This document shows positions 1 through 5,906 of a stretch of DNA of 9,237 nucleotides, in pieces. Source of the stretch: JBCCFK01 sp965262315 (GTDB taxonomy: Bacteria; Actinomycetota; Acidimicrobiia; Acidimicrobiales; UBA8592); contig CBDHFJ010000037.1 in the NCBI GenBank assembly GCA_965262315.1, positions 1-9,237 on the forward strand, given 5' to 3'. Made by a program: the position numbers and the translations under genes. A model generated the notes under the pieces. The model was not told where the DNA came from. It searched no databases and saw nothing but the letters and a program-made list of their open reading frames with translations. The stretch's first letter is position 1. Each line of letters begins with the position of its first letter.

Positions 1-92
1 GGGTCGACTCGGACGACCGCTGGGCCTGCGTCGAGGCGCGAAGCGCCGCCGGCGAGCCTTGGAGCCGCATCGGGTGCCTCGATCTGAGCTGA
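1..92 (+). CDS. possible 3' end of an upstream gene (partial)
   Basis: A plus-strand frame (codons starting at position 3) is open from the left edge to a TGA at 90-92 and gives 29 residues beginning VDSDDRWACVEARSAAG. About 90% of its third codon positions are G or C, with lower values at positions 1 and 2, the pattern of the real genes in this window. I do not recognise the product; the DDRW start vaguely recalls a segment of CaiB/BaiF CoA-transferases, but this is far too little to name it. The opposite strand is also open here, in a frame running from a GTG at 248 to the edge, so the assignment is weak. Confidence 0.3.
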   Translation, partial: VDSDDRWACVEARSAAGEPWSRIGCLDLS

Positions 93-108
93 CCCGCAGA
101 GATCGAGG
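77..108. repeat. inverted repeat at the end of the putative upstream gene
   Basis: CCTCGATCT (77-85) and AGATCGAGG (100-108) are perfect 9-nt inverted arms around a 14-nt loop that contains the TGA at 90-92. A second hairpin, AGGTGC (106-111) with GCACCT (118-123), overlaps the right arm, so the two would be mutually exclusive. No T-tract follows. It may terminate the plus-strand frame or be chance in GC-rich DNA. Confidence 0.3.
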
Positions 109-208
109 TGCACCCCCGCACCTGCGTGGGCGGCGAGGACGAGGTTGGCGCCGAGCTCGTCTCCGAGCAACGCCGCGGCCGACGCGGACGGCAACTGGAA
201 CCGCGTGG

Positions 209-246
209 GTTGCCGGGAACTCGGCTGAGCCCAGCCGCCCGGCAAC
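209..246 (-). terminator. hairpin terminator downstream of the beta-lactamase-fold gene
   Basis: GTTGCCGGG (209-217) pairs perfectly with CCCGGCAAC (238-246), and inside it CGGCT (222-226) pairs with AGCCG (233-237), leaving a 4-nt bulge and a 6-nt loop. The hairpin begins 3 nt beyond the stop codon of the minus-strand hydrolase gene. There is no U-tract, which is common for GC-rich actinobacterial terminators. It could work for both strands if the upstream plus-strand gene is real. Confidence 0.5.
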
Positions 247-249
247 ACC

Positions 250-1392
250 TCAGAGGTCGACGCCGATGGCGCTGTAGGCGGCCTGCAGGATGCCGGCACC
301 GCGCGGGTCGCCAACCAACGCCGAGGCCATCTTGTTCATCATGTAGGCCACGGTGAGGTTGCGGTCGACGTCGTTGACGATGATCGAACCGCCCCATCCG
401 CCCCAGAAGCAGATGCGGCCTTCGGGGATGAAGCTCCAGTCCGCCATGTACACGCTGTAGCCCAACCCGAACGCCACCTCGGTCCCCAGAACCTGATCGA
501 CACCGCGAACCTGCTCCTCGAAGATGGAGTCGATGGTGTCCTGACCGAGCAGGCGGACGCCGTTGTAGGTACCCCCGTGGGTCACCGCCGCCTGTGCCGT
601 CGCCACCGACCGGGCGTTGCCGTGACCGTTGGCCGCGCCGATCTCGGCCCGACGCCACGCCTCGGTGTGACTCATCGAAGCATCGACCATCGGGTTGGCG
701 AACGTCTTCATCGCCACGCTCTCAGGGTCGACGCCCTCCACCATCTCGAGCGGTGGCGGCGGGATCACCGGCGCCACCCGGGCGTCGTGTTCGGCGGGCA
801 GGCCGATGTGGAAGTCGGCGCCCAGGGGCTCGGCCACCTGGGTGCGAAAGAAGTTCCCGAGACTCATCCCGCTGATGCGTTCGACCACGGCGCCCACCAG
901 ATGGCCCTGGTTGAGTGCGTGATACCCCGATGCCGTGCCGGGCTCCCACCACGGTGCTTGCTCGGCCAGGAGCGCGGTGGACTTCTCGAGGTCGCAGATG
1001 TCGTCACCGGTGACCGGCTCGGCCCACCCCGACACGCCCGAGCTGTGCGACATGAGATGACGCACCTCCACGGCTTCCTTCCCGTTGGCCGCGAACTCGG
1101 GCCAGTACGTGGCGACCGGCGCGTGGAAGTCCAGCTCCCCCCGGTCGGCCAACATCAATGCGCTCAGGAAGGTCATGGTCTTCGTGGTCGACCAGACATT
1201 GGTGATGGTGTCGGCCTCCCATGGCGTCGTCTTTGCCTCGTCGGCCCAGCCGCCCCACAGGTCGACCACCATCTCGCCCTCGTGAATGACCGCCACGGAC
1301 GCGCCGACGTCGGTGCCGGCATCGATGCTTGCCGAGACCAGGTCAGCGATGGCCGCGAAGCGGTCGTCGGCGGTGCCGTGGATGTCTGCCAT
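250..1392 (-). CDS. serine beta-lactamase-fold hydrolase / family VIII-type esterase
   Basis: A 380-residue protein of the beta-lactamase (class C / EstB / CubicO-like) fold. These enzymes use a nucleophilic serine and mostly cleave esters rather than beta-lactams. The SxxK motif is S68-T-T-K71; Y157 in a GYHALNQGH segment is the likely catalytic tyrosine; WGGWGGS at 330-336 takes the place of the third motif (KTG/HxG). Length is usual for the family and no signal peptide is seen, so it is probably cytoplasmic. I chose ATG 1392 because GAGGAG lies 9 nt upstream; the longer open frame to 1548 adds an Arg-rich, uncharacteristic stretch. It follows the VOC gene on the same strand after 124 nt. 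Next to a Baeyer-Villiger monooxygenase, ester hydrolysis is the most reasonable role (inference). A D-Ala-D-Ala peptidase-like function cannot be excluded. Confidence 0.88.
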   Translation of the reverse strand: MADIHGTADDRFAAIADLVSASIDAGTDVGASVAVIHEGEMVVDLWGGWADEAKTTPWEADTITNVWSTTKTMTFLSALMLADRGELDFHAPVATYWPEFAANGKEAVEVRHLMSHSSGVSGWAEPVTGDDICDLEKSTALLAEQAPWWEPGTASGYHALNQGHLVGAVVERISGMSLGNFFRTQVAEPLGADFHIGLPAEHDARVAPVIPPPPLEMVEGVDPESVAMKTFANPMVDASMSHTEAWRRAEIGAANGHGNARSVATAQAAVTHGGTYNGVRLLGQDTIDSIFEEQVRGVDQVLGTEVAFGLGYSVYMADWSFIPEGRICFWGGWGGSIIVNDVDRNLTVAYMMNKMASALVGDPRGAGILQAAYSAIGVDL

Positions 1393-1401
1393 GGGGTGAT
1401 G

Positions 1402-1407
1402 CTCCTC
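1402..1407 (-). promoter_or_regulatory. Shine-Dalgarno site of the beta-lactamase-fold hydrolase
   Basis: On the minus strand GAGGAG sits 9 nt before ATG 1392. This is one of the clearest ribosome-binding sites in the window and decides the start over the upstream in-frame candidates. Confidence 0.65.
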
Positions 1408-1463
1408 GAAGTCGTGCCCGAGCCGGACCGGTCGTGAGCCAGAAGGCCGGGCGATCAGGCGGC

Positions 1464-1469
1464 ACCTTA
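1464..1469 (-). promoter_or_regulatory. candidate -10 element (TAAGGT) for the hydrolase gene
   Basis: In the 124-bp gap between the VOC stop and the hydrolase start, the minus strand reads TAAGGT, fitting the actinobacterial TANNNT -10. It would give a leader of about 65 nt ending in the GAGGAG site. The -35 region (GACATG-like, about 17-18 bp upstream) is weak. If real, the hydrolase can be transcribed apart from the VOC gene. Confidence 0.35.
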
Positions 1470-1516
1470 GGGCAGACCCGATCCGCCATGTCCGGTGTCG
1501 CGCCGACCCGTCGTGG

Positions 1517-2218
1517 TCACGCGGGGACGATCCGGATGTCGGTCCCACAGATCCGGTGGTCGGCGGCGACGGAGCCGGCCGCTGCGAGGTCGATGGCTGC
1601 CACGCCCTCGCCCCGCTGGCCCGCCGGCACGAACCGGATCTGGCCCTCGTCGAAGACGAGCACCGTCGGCTCGATCAGCCGGCCGCCCACCACCTCGGCC
1701 CATCGGGCCGCCATCGCGGGTGGCTCGGCGGCCTCGATCTCCACCGCGACGATGTCGGTGACCGTGCCCGTCCGGACGTGGTCGCGCCAGGCGGGGCCGG
1801 CCCACGGCCAGTCGTCCCACTGGTCGGCTTCGTCGACCGAGACGATGGCGCCGCCGACGTCCCTGGGATGGAAGTGAATGCCGGTGATGCCATCGGCGGT
1901 GGCTTCGAAGACCTCCCTGGCTCCGGCGGTTGCGGCGCGACGGCGGACCGCGTCGAGATCGTCGGTTTGAAAGATCACCATGTAACCGGTGTCGCCGCCT
2001 CGCTTGTCCAGCAAGCGCCCCGCCGTGGTGCCGTCCTCGTGCGGTGACACCACCTCGAGAAGCTTGTCGCCGACCGGATACAGGGCGTTCGTCAGGCCGA
2101 AGTGGCCGACCCCCGGGTCACGAAAGGCGAGCTCGACGCCCAGCTCGGCCTCGATCTCGGATTCGACGGCACCGAGGTCGGTGGCCACCAGCGCCACCTG
2201 ACGCAGTCTGATCTTCAT
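1517..2218 (-). CDS. VOC (glyoxalase/bleomycin-resistance fold) family protein
   Basis: A 233-residue cytoplasmic protein. Residues 1-130 read as one VOC module: a first strand RQVALVATDL, a strand with LLEVVSP (E55, in the position of a VOC metal ligand), then GYMVIFQTDDLDAVRR and the closing IHFHPRDVGGAIVSVDE. Residues 150-230 look like a second, degenerate module beginning TVTDIVAVEIEA. The first strand has Q7 where many VOC enzymes have a metal-binding His, so metal use is uncertain; H115 and H117 are other possible ligands. ATG 2218 begins at the usual VOC N-terminus; the longer frame to 2359 runs antisense into the monooxygenase gene. No clear Shine-Dalgarno is seen. It is divergent from the monooxygenase and upstream of the hydrolase, so a linked catabolic role is likely, but the reaction (isomerase, dioxygenase, lyase or binding) cannot be told. 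Confidence 0.8.
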   Translation of the reverse strand: MKIRLRQVALVATDLGAVESEIEAELGVELAFRDPGVGHFGLTNALYPVGDKLLEVVSPHEDGTTAGRLLDKRGGDTGYMVIFQTDDLDAVRRRAATAGAREVFEATADGITGIHFHPRDVGGAIVSVDEADQWDDWPWAGPAWRDHVRTGTVTDIVAVEIEAAEPPAMAARWAEVVGGRLIEPTVLVFDEGQIRFVPAGQRGEGVAAIDLAAAGSVAADHRICGTDIRIVPA

Positions 2219-2282
2219 GACCAGATTCTGACGCACCGCCCGCCACCGTGCAGCGCCTCGACCCGTGAGGCAGGATGCCGCC
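2219..2282. promoter_or_regulatory. 64-bp divergent intergenic region
   Basis: The only DNA between the VOC gene (minus) and the monooxygenase gene (plus), so promoters for both must lie here or inside the neighbouring coding sequence. The small dyad CAGA-T-TCTG (2222-2230) lies against the VOC start. AGGA at 2272-2275, 7 nt before ATG 2283, is the ribosome-binding site of the monooxygenase. I see no convincing -10/-35 pair for either direction. Confidence 0.45.
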
Positions 2283-4214
2283 ATGGCGTTCTCACCCGAG
2301 ATCCACCCGATCACCGAGACCGACGACGAGCTCCGGGCCATCCTGGCCGACCCGGCCATCGAGTTGCCGCCGCTGCTGCCGGCACTGGCCTACACCCTCG
2401 ACGACGCGAGCCTGCTCGACCCCGGCCTCCATCTCGACAACGCCAAGTTGTTGGAGGAGCAGGGCGGCTGGACCCCCGAACAGCAGGAGCGCTGCCGCGA
2501 GCTCGCGCTGGGAGCACTGATGCGCCTCCGCGACAACGGCGCCCCGCCCGCGCCGGCGGACGACCTCGTCGCGGACATCATGAACTGGACGGCGGGCGTC
2601 GAGCTGGAGGGCTCGTACGTCCCGATGCTCACCGAGGAGCTGGCACCCGCTGATCGCGATCTGCGTGCCACCCAATGGCACGTCGACGACCTCGCCCCCG
2701 ATCGCGACTTCACCGTTGCGATCATCGGCGCCGGCATGTCCGGGATCCTCGCGGCCCACCGCTTCACGCAGGCCGGCGTGCCGGTGGTGATCGTCGAGAA
2801 GAACGCCTCCATCGGCGGTACCTGGCACGAGAACACCTACCCCGGGTGCCGCGTCGACGTCTCGAACCACGTCTACTGCTACTCGTTCATGCAGAAACAC
2901 GACTGGCCTCAGTACCACTCGGCCCAATCGGATCTCCTCGAGTACTTCAATGCCTGCGCCGACCACTTCGGCATCCGCGAGCTCATCCGCTTCTCCACCG
3001 AGGTGTCGTCGGTGGTCTGGAACGAGGACTCCGCCACCTGGTCGTTGGAGGTCACCGGCCCCGACGGCGAGGACACCATCGTCGCCAACGCCGTCGTGTC
3101 CGCCGTCGGCCAGCTGAACCGACCGCAGCTCCCGTCGATCCCCGGACGGGAGTCCTTCGGAGGACCCACCTGGCATTCGGCGCGCTGGAACCACGACGTC
3201 GACCTCTCCGGCAAGCGGGTCGGGGTGATCGGCACGGGGTGCAGCGCGATGCAGTTCATTCCGCACGTGGCCGACGCCGCGGGCCACACCACGGTGTTCC
3301 AGCGGACCCCCAACTGGCTGATGCCGCGGCCGCAGTACACCAACGACCTCGCCGACAGCCTGATGTGGGCCTTCACCCACATCCCCCACTTCCACAACTG
3401 GTTCCGGCTCCGTCTCTTCTGGCGCAGCCACGAAGGCTTGTTGCCCAGGCTCGAGGTCGACCCGGACTGGCCCGAAGACACCGAGGTGTCCATCAGCGAG
3501 AGCAACGACGAGCTCCGGCAGATGCTGACCCTCTACCTCCAGGCCGAGTTCGGCGACCGCCCCGACCTGCTCGACAAGGTCATCCCCCGCTACACGATGG
3601 GCGCCAAACGATTCGTGGTCGACAACGGCGTCTGGGCCAGGACCCTCAAGCGCGATGACGTCATCCTGTGCACCGACGGCATCGAACGGATCACACCTGC
3701 CGGGGTGGTGACCACCGACGGCGTCGAGCACGAGTTCGACGTCTTGATCTACGGCACCGGCTTCCAGGCTTCGTCGTTTCTGACGCCCATGAAGGTGGTG
3801 GGCCGTGGAGGACTCGATCTCCACGACTCGTGGGACGGCGACGCACGCGCCTACCTGGGCGTGGTCAGCCCCGGTTTCCCGAACTTCTTCTACATGTATG
3901 GGCCAAACACCAACATCGTCATCAACGGCAGCATCATCTACTTCTCCGAATGCGAGGCCCACTACATCACCCAGTTCGTCCGCCATCTCCTCGAGACCGG
4001 CGCTGCGGCCATGGACGTCCACCAGGCGGTCCACGACCGCTACAACGACTGGATCGACGAGGGCAACCGCAAGATGGCGTGGGGGGTGTCGGGCGTGAGC
4101 AGCTGGTACAAGACGAACGGCGGGCGGGTGGCCCAGAACTGGCCGTACTCGCTCCTGGAGTACTGGGACCAGACCCGCGAGGTCGACCCGACCGACTACG
4201 AGGTGATCTCGTGA
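2283..4214 (+). CDS. type I Baeyer-Villiger monooxygenase, 4-hydroxyacetophenone monooxygenase (HAPMO)-like
   Basis: A 643-residue flavoprotein that would insert oxygen next to a ketone carbonyl using NADPH and O2, giving an ester or lactone. The FAD Rossmann motif is G149-A-G151-M-S-G154, followed by GGTW (178-181) and YPGCRVDVSNHVY (186-198). The BVMO fingerprint FxGxxxHxxxW is at 292-302 (FGGPTWHSARW), followed by N303 instead of the classical P or D. The NADPH Rossmann motif is GTGCSA (317-322). K442-R443 matches the Lys-Arg pair (CHMO K326/R327, PAMO K336/R337) that binds the NADPH phosphate and stabilises the flavin peroxide. The roughly 140-residue N-terminal extension and total length match HAPMO (about 640 aa) rather than the shorter CHMO/PAMO. 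ATG 2283 has AGGA 7 nt upstream; GTG 2265 is an in-frame alternative. It overlaps the SDR gene by 4 nt. Substrate unknown. Confidence 0.93.
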   Translation: MAFSPEIHPITETDDELRAILADPAIELPPLLPALAYTLDDASLLDPGLHLDNAKLLEEQGGWTPEQQERCRELALGALMRLRDNGAPPAPADDLVADIMNWTAGVELEGSYVPMLTEELAPADRDLRATQWHVDDLAPDRDFTVAIIGAGMSGILAAHRFTQAGVPVVIVEKNASIGGTWHENTYPGCRVDVSNHVYCYSFMQKHDWPQYHSAQSDLLEYFNACADHFGIRELIRFSTEVSSVVWNEDSATWSLEVTGPDGEDTIVANAVVSAVGQLNRPQLPSIPGRESFGGPTWHSARWNHDVDLSGKRVGVIGTGCSAMQFIPHVADAAGHTTVFQRTPNWLMPRPQYTNDLADSLMWAFTHIPHFHNWFRLRLFWRSHEGLLPRLEVDPDWPEDTEVSISESNDELRQMLTLYLQAEFGDRPDLLDKVIPRYTMGAKRFVVDNGVWARTLKRDDVILCTDGIERITPAGVVTTDGVEHEFDVLIYGTGFQASSFLTPMKVVGRGGLDLHDSWDGDARAYLGVVSPGFPNFFYMYGPNTNIVINGSIIYFSECEAHYITQFVRHLLETGAAAMDVHQAVHDRYNDWIDEGNRKMAWGVSGVSSWYKTNGGRVAQNWPYSLLEYWDQTREVDPTDYEVIS

Positions 4215-5044
4215 GCCGACTCCAGGGCAAGACCGCGATCGTCACCGGCGGCGCGTCCGGCATCGGCGAGGCCACCGTGCGCCGGTTCGTGGCCGAGGGC
4301 GCCAAGGTCACCGTCGCCGATCGGGACGAAGAGCGCGGCGCCGCGCTGGCCGGCGAGCTCGGCGCCGACGTCCTGTTCGTCGCCACCGACGTCTCGGTCG
4401 AACAGGACATCGCCGAGATGGTCGCCCACACCATCGACGAGTTCGGCCAGGTGGACTGCCTGTTCAACAACGCCGGGTTCGGCGGGGCGCTGGGGCCGAT
4501 CGCCGAGATCTCCGTCGAGGACTTCGACCTCACCTTCGACGTCCTGGTGAAGAGCGTGTTCCTCGGCATGAAGCACGTGGCCACGCACATGATGGAGCGC
4601 GGTTCGGGCAGCATCATCAACACCGCCTCCATCGCCGGTGTCCGCGCGGGCTACGGCCCGATCCTCTACTCCACCGCCAAGGCCGCGGTGGCCACGATGT
4701 CGCAGAACGCGGCGATGGAGTTCGGCAGCGCCGGCGTGCGGGTGAACGCGATCTGCCCGGGTGCGGTCGCCACCCCGCTGCTCGCGGGCAACCCCGGGGC
4801 CTCCGCGGCCGACATCTCCAGGGCCGGTCAGGGCTTCGAGTCGATGACGCCGATCGGACACGTGGCCGACCCGTCGGAGCTCGCCTCGGTGGCGCTGTTC
4901 CTCGCCAGCGACGACTCCTCGTTCGTGACCGGGCAGGCGCTCATCGTCGACGGTGGCGTCGTGGCCGGTATCCCGTACGAGAGCCAACCCGAGCTCTTCC
5001 GCGTGTCGCGCCCGATCCGCCACCACCGCCCCACCGGCCGCTGA
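4211..5044 (+). CDS. SDR-family NAD(P)-dependent dehydrogenase
   Basis: A 277-residue classical short-chain dehydrogenase/reductase. The cofactor motif is TGGASGIG (12-19), NNAG is at 86-89, catalytic S140 is in NTASIAG, and the Y153-S-T-A-K157 pair follows. D37 at the end of the second strand (VADRD) favours NAD(H) over NADP(H), and D60 sits in the usual adenine-binding place. The C-terminus after VDGGVVAG carries a short basic tail ending HHRPTGR. The GTG start overlaps the monooxygenase stop as GTGA, and AGGTGA lies 4 nt upstream, so the two are translationally coupled. The likely role is alcohol-to-ketone oxidation feeding the monooxygenase, or oxidation of the released alcohol (inference from context). 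Confidence 0.92.
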   Translation: MSRLQGKTAIVTGGASGIGEATVRRFVAEGAKVTVADRDEERGAALAGELGADVLFVATDVSVEQDIAEMVAHTIDEFGQVDCLFNNAGFGGALGPIAEISVEDFDLTFDVLVKSVFLGMKHVATHMMERGSGSIINTASIAGVRAGYGPILYSTAKAAVATMSQNAAMEFGSAGVRVNAICPGAVATPLLAGNPGASAADISRAGQGFESMTPIGHVADPSELASVALFLASDDSSFVTGQALIVDGGVVAGIPYESQPELFRVSRPIRHHRPTGR

Positions 5045-5054
5045 CCCCTCGCCA

Positions 5055-5085
5055 ACCGTTGCAGGTCCCAGAGACCGTTCCCGGT
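5055..5085. repeat. two degenerate half-sites of the downstream palindrome
   Basis: ACCGTTGCAGGTCC (5055-5068) differs at one base from ACCGTTACAGGTCC at 5178-5191, the right arm of the palindrome plus flank. GAGACCGTTCCCGG (5071-5084) matches the same arm (GAGACCGTTACAGG) at 12 of 14 positions. The two ACCGTT cores are in direct orientation, 19 bp apart. They start 10 bp after the SDR stop. They look like binding half-sites or remnants of the same repeat element. Confidence 0.6.
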
Positions 5086-5142
5086 ACACCACCCTCGGTG
5101 ACCCAACCAAGCAGCGTGTCGCCGAGCATCCGGGGAGGATCG

Positions 5143-5155
5143 TCACCCTGGGTGA
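5143..5155. repeat. 13-bp palindrome TCACCC-T-GGGTGA
   Basis: Perfect 6-bp arms around a single T, 4 bp upstream of the 29-bp palindrome. The spacing and the same one-base centre suggest a possible second protein-binding site, but the arms are short and chance is possible. Confidence 0.4.
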
Positions 5156-5159
5156 GCAA

Positions 5160-5188
5160 CCTGTAACGGTCTCAGAGACCGTTACAGG
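5160..5188. repeat. 29-bp perfect palindrome (operator or REP-like element)
   Basis: CCTGTAACGGTCTC (5160-5173) and GAGACCGTTACAGG (5175-5188) are exact reverse complements around a single A at 5174. A 1-nt centre leaves little room for an RNA loop and no T-tract follows, so a DNA-binding site or a dispersed palindromic repeat fits better than a terminator. It ends 28 bp before the candidate -10 of the alpha/beta hydrolase gene, about 42-71 bp before its start codon, a position suited to an activator or autoregulator. Two degenerate copies of one arm lie about 100 bp upstream. Confidence 0.8.
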
Positions 5189-5216
5189 TCCGATGAGCGG
5201 CGGGGCCACCGGGCGC

Positions 5217-5222
5217 TACGGT
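5217..5222 (+). promoter_or_regulatory. candidate -10 element (TACGGT) for the alpha/beta hydrolase gene
   Basis: TACGGT fits the TANNNT -10 and has 8 nt between it and GTG 5231, so the transcript may be leaderless or nearly so. No Shine-Dalgarno is seen before that GTG, which agrees. The 29-bp palindrome lies just upstream of where the -35 would be. Confidence 0.4.
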
Positions 5223-5230
5223 TGCGGCCC

Positions 5231-5905
5231 GTGACCGAACCGATCCATCTCGCCACCACAGAGTCCGGCACGGGCTCCCCCACCATCGTCTTCACCCATG
5301 GCTGGGCCGACGACCGCACCGTCTGGGACGGCGTGCTCGCCGAGATCGGCGACGACGCGCGCTGCATCTCCTGGGACCTGCGGGCCCACGGCGAGAGCGA
5401 CGTCCCCCCACCCGGCAACTACACCCGCGACCACGCCCTCGCCGACCTCGAACGCATCGTCGCCGACGCGGGCACCCCGGTGGTCCTGGCCGGCCACTCG
5501 CTGGGCGGCTACCTGGCGCTCGCCTATGCGCTCCGTCACCCGGACCACGTCGCCGGCCTCGTGCTGGTGGCGGCCGGCCCCGGCTTCCGCAACCCCGACG
5601 CTCGCGAACAGTGGAACGACAACGTCGACGCCTCCGCCGCCAAACTCGGCGTGCCCGAAGGCAGCGAGGTCATCTCCAAGCACGTGGACTCGTGGGTCAT
5701 CGACTCGCTGAGCGACATCACCGCGCCAGCCATCGTGCTCGTCGGCGAGTACGACAAGCGGTTCCAGGCATCGGCCGCCGTGTTCGAGAAGAACCTCGAC
5801 GTCCGTGCCAACGAGCTGATCGCCGACGCCGGCCACGGCGTCCACCGCAAGAAGCCGGTCGAGGTCGCGGCCGCCATCAAGGCGTTCCTCACCGAGCTGG
5901 ACTGA
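5231..5905 (+). CDS. alpha/beta hydrolase (esterase-like)
   Basis: A 224-residue alpha/beta-hydrolase-fold enzyme. The oxyanion-hole region is HGW (23-25), the nucleophile elbow is G88-H-S90-L-G92, the acid is probably D175 in VGEYDKRF, and the catalytic histidine is H202 in DAGHGVHRKKP. The protein is shorter than the usual 260-290 residues because the cap between the core strands (roughly 120-160) is small. No signal peptide, so cytoplasmic. GTG 5231 is preferred; a TTG at 5222 in frame would add three residues and lies across the candidate -10. It follows the monooxygenase/SDR pair after 186 bp and could hydrolyse the ester or lactone made by the monooxygenase (inference). The SUKH-like gene starts 1 nt after its stop. 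Dehalogenase or peptidase activities in the same fold cannot be ruled out. Confidence 0.9.
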   Translation: MTEPIHLATTESGTGSPTIVFTHGWADDRTVWDGVLAEIGDDARCISWDLRAHGESDVPPPGNYTRDHALADLERIVADAGTPVVLAGHSLGGYLALAYALRHPDHVAGLVLVAAGPGFRNPDAREQWNDNVDASAAKLGVPEGSEVISKHVDSWVIDSLSDITAPAIVLVGEYDKRFQASAAVFEKNLDVRANELIADAGHGVHRKKPVEVAAAIKAFLTELD

Positions 5906-5906
5906 C

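Noticed and set aside
577..1437. 286-codon plus-strand frame opposite the beta-lactamase-fold gene
   Set aside because: No domain, His/Arg/Gly-rich composition, no ribosome-binding site; the minus-strand gene has SxxK, Tyr and WGG motifs and a good Shine-Dalgarno.
2292..4034. 580-codon open frame antisense to the monooxygenase gene
   Set aside because: A shadow of the GC-rich codon pattern; its product is a low-complexity Val/Asp/Gly/Glu-rich sequence with no domain, while the plus strand has complete BVMO motifs.
3668..4210. N-terminal extension of the SDR frame upstream of GTG 4211
   Set aside because: It lies inside the monooxygenase gene and is Arg/His/Pro-rich; the Rossmann fold starts at once after GTG 4211, which has its own AGGTGA site.
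5160..5188. The palindrome as an intrinsic terminator for the SDR gene
   Set aside because: Only a 1-nt centre, no T-tract on either side, and it sits 115 bp beyond the SDR stop but close to the next promoter.
5055..5188. CRISPR array
   Set aside because: The repeated cores are too short, too few, unevenly spaced and of mixed orientation; no cas genes are present.
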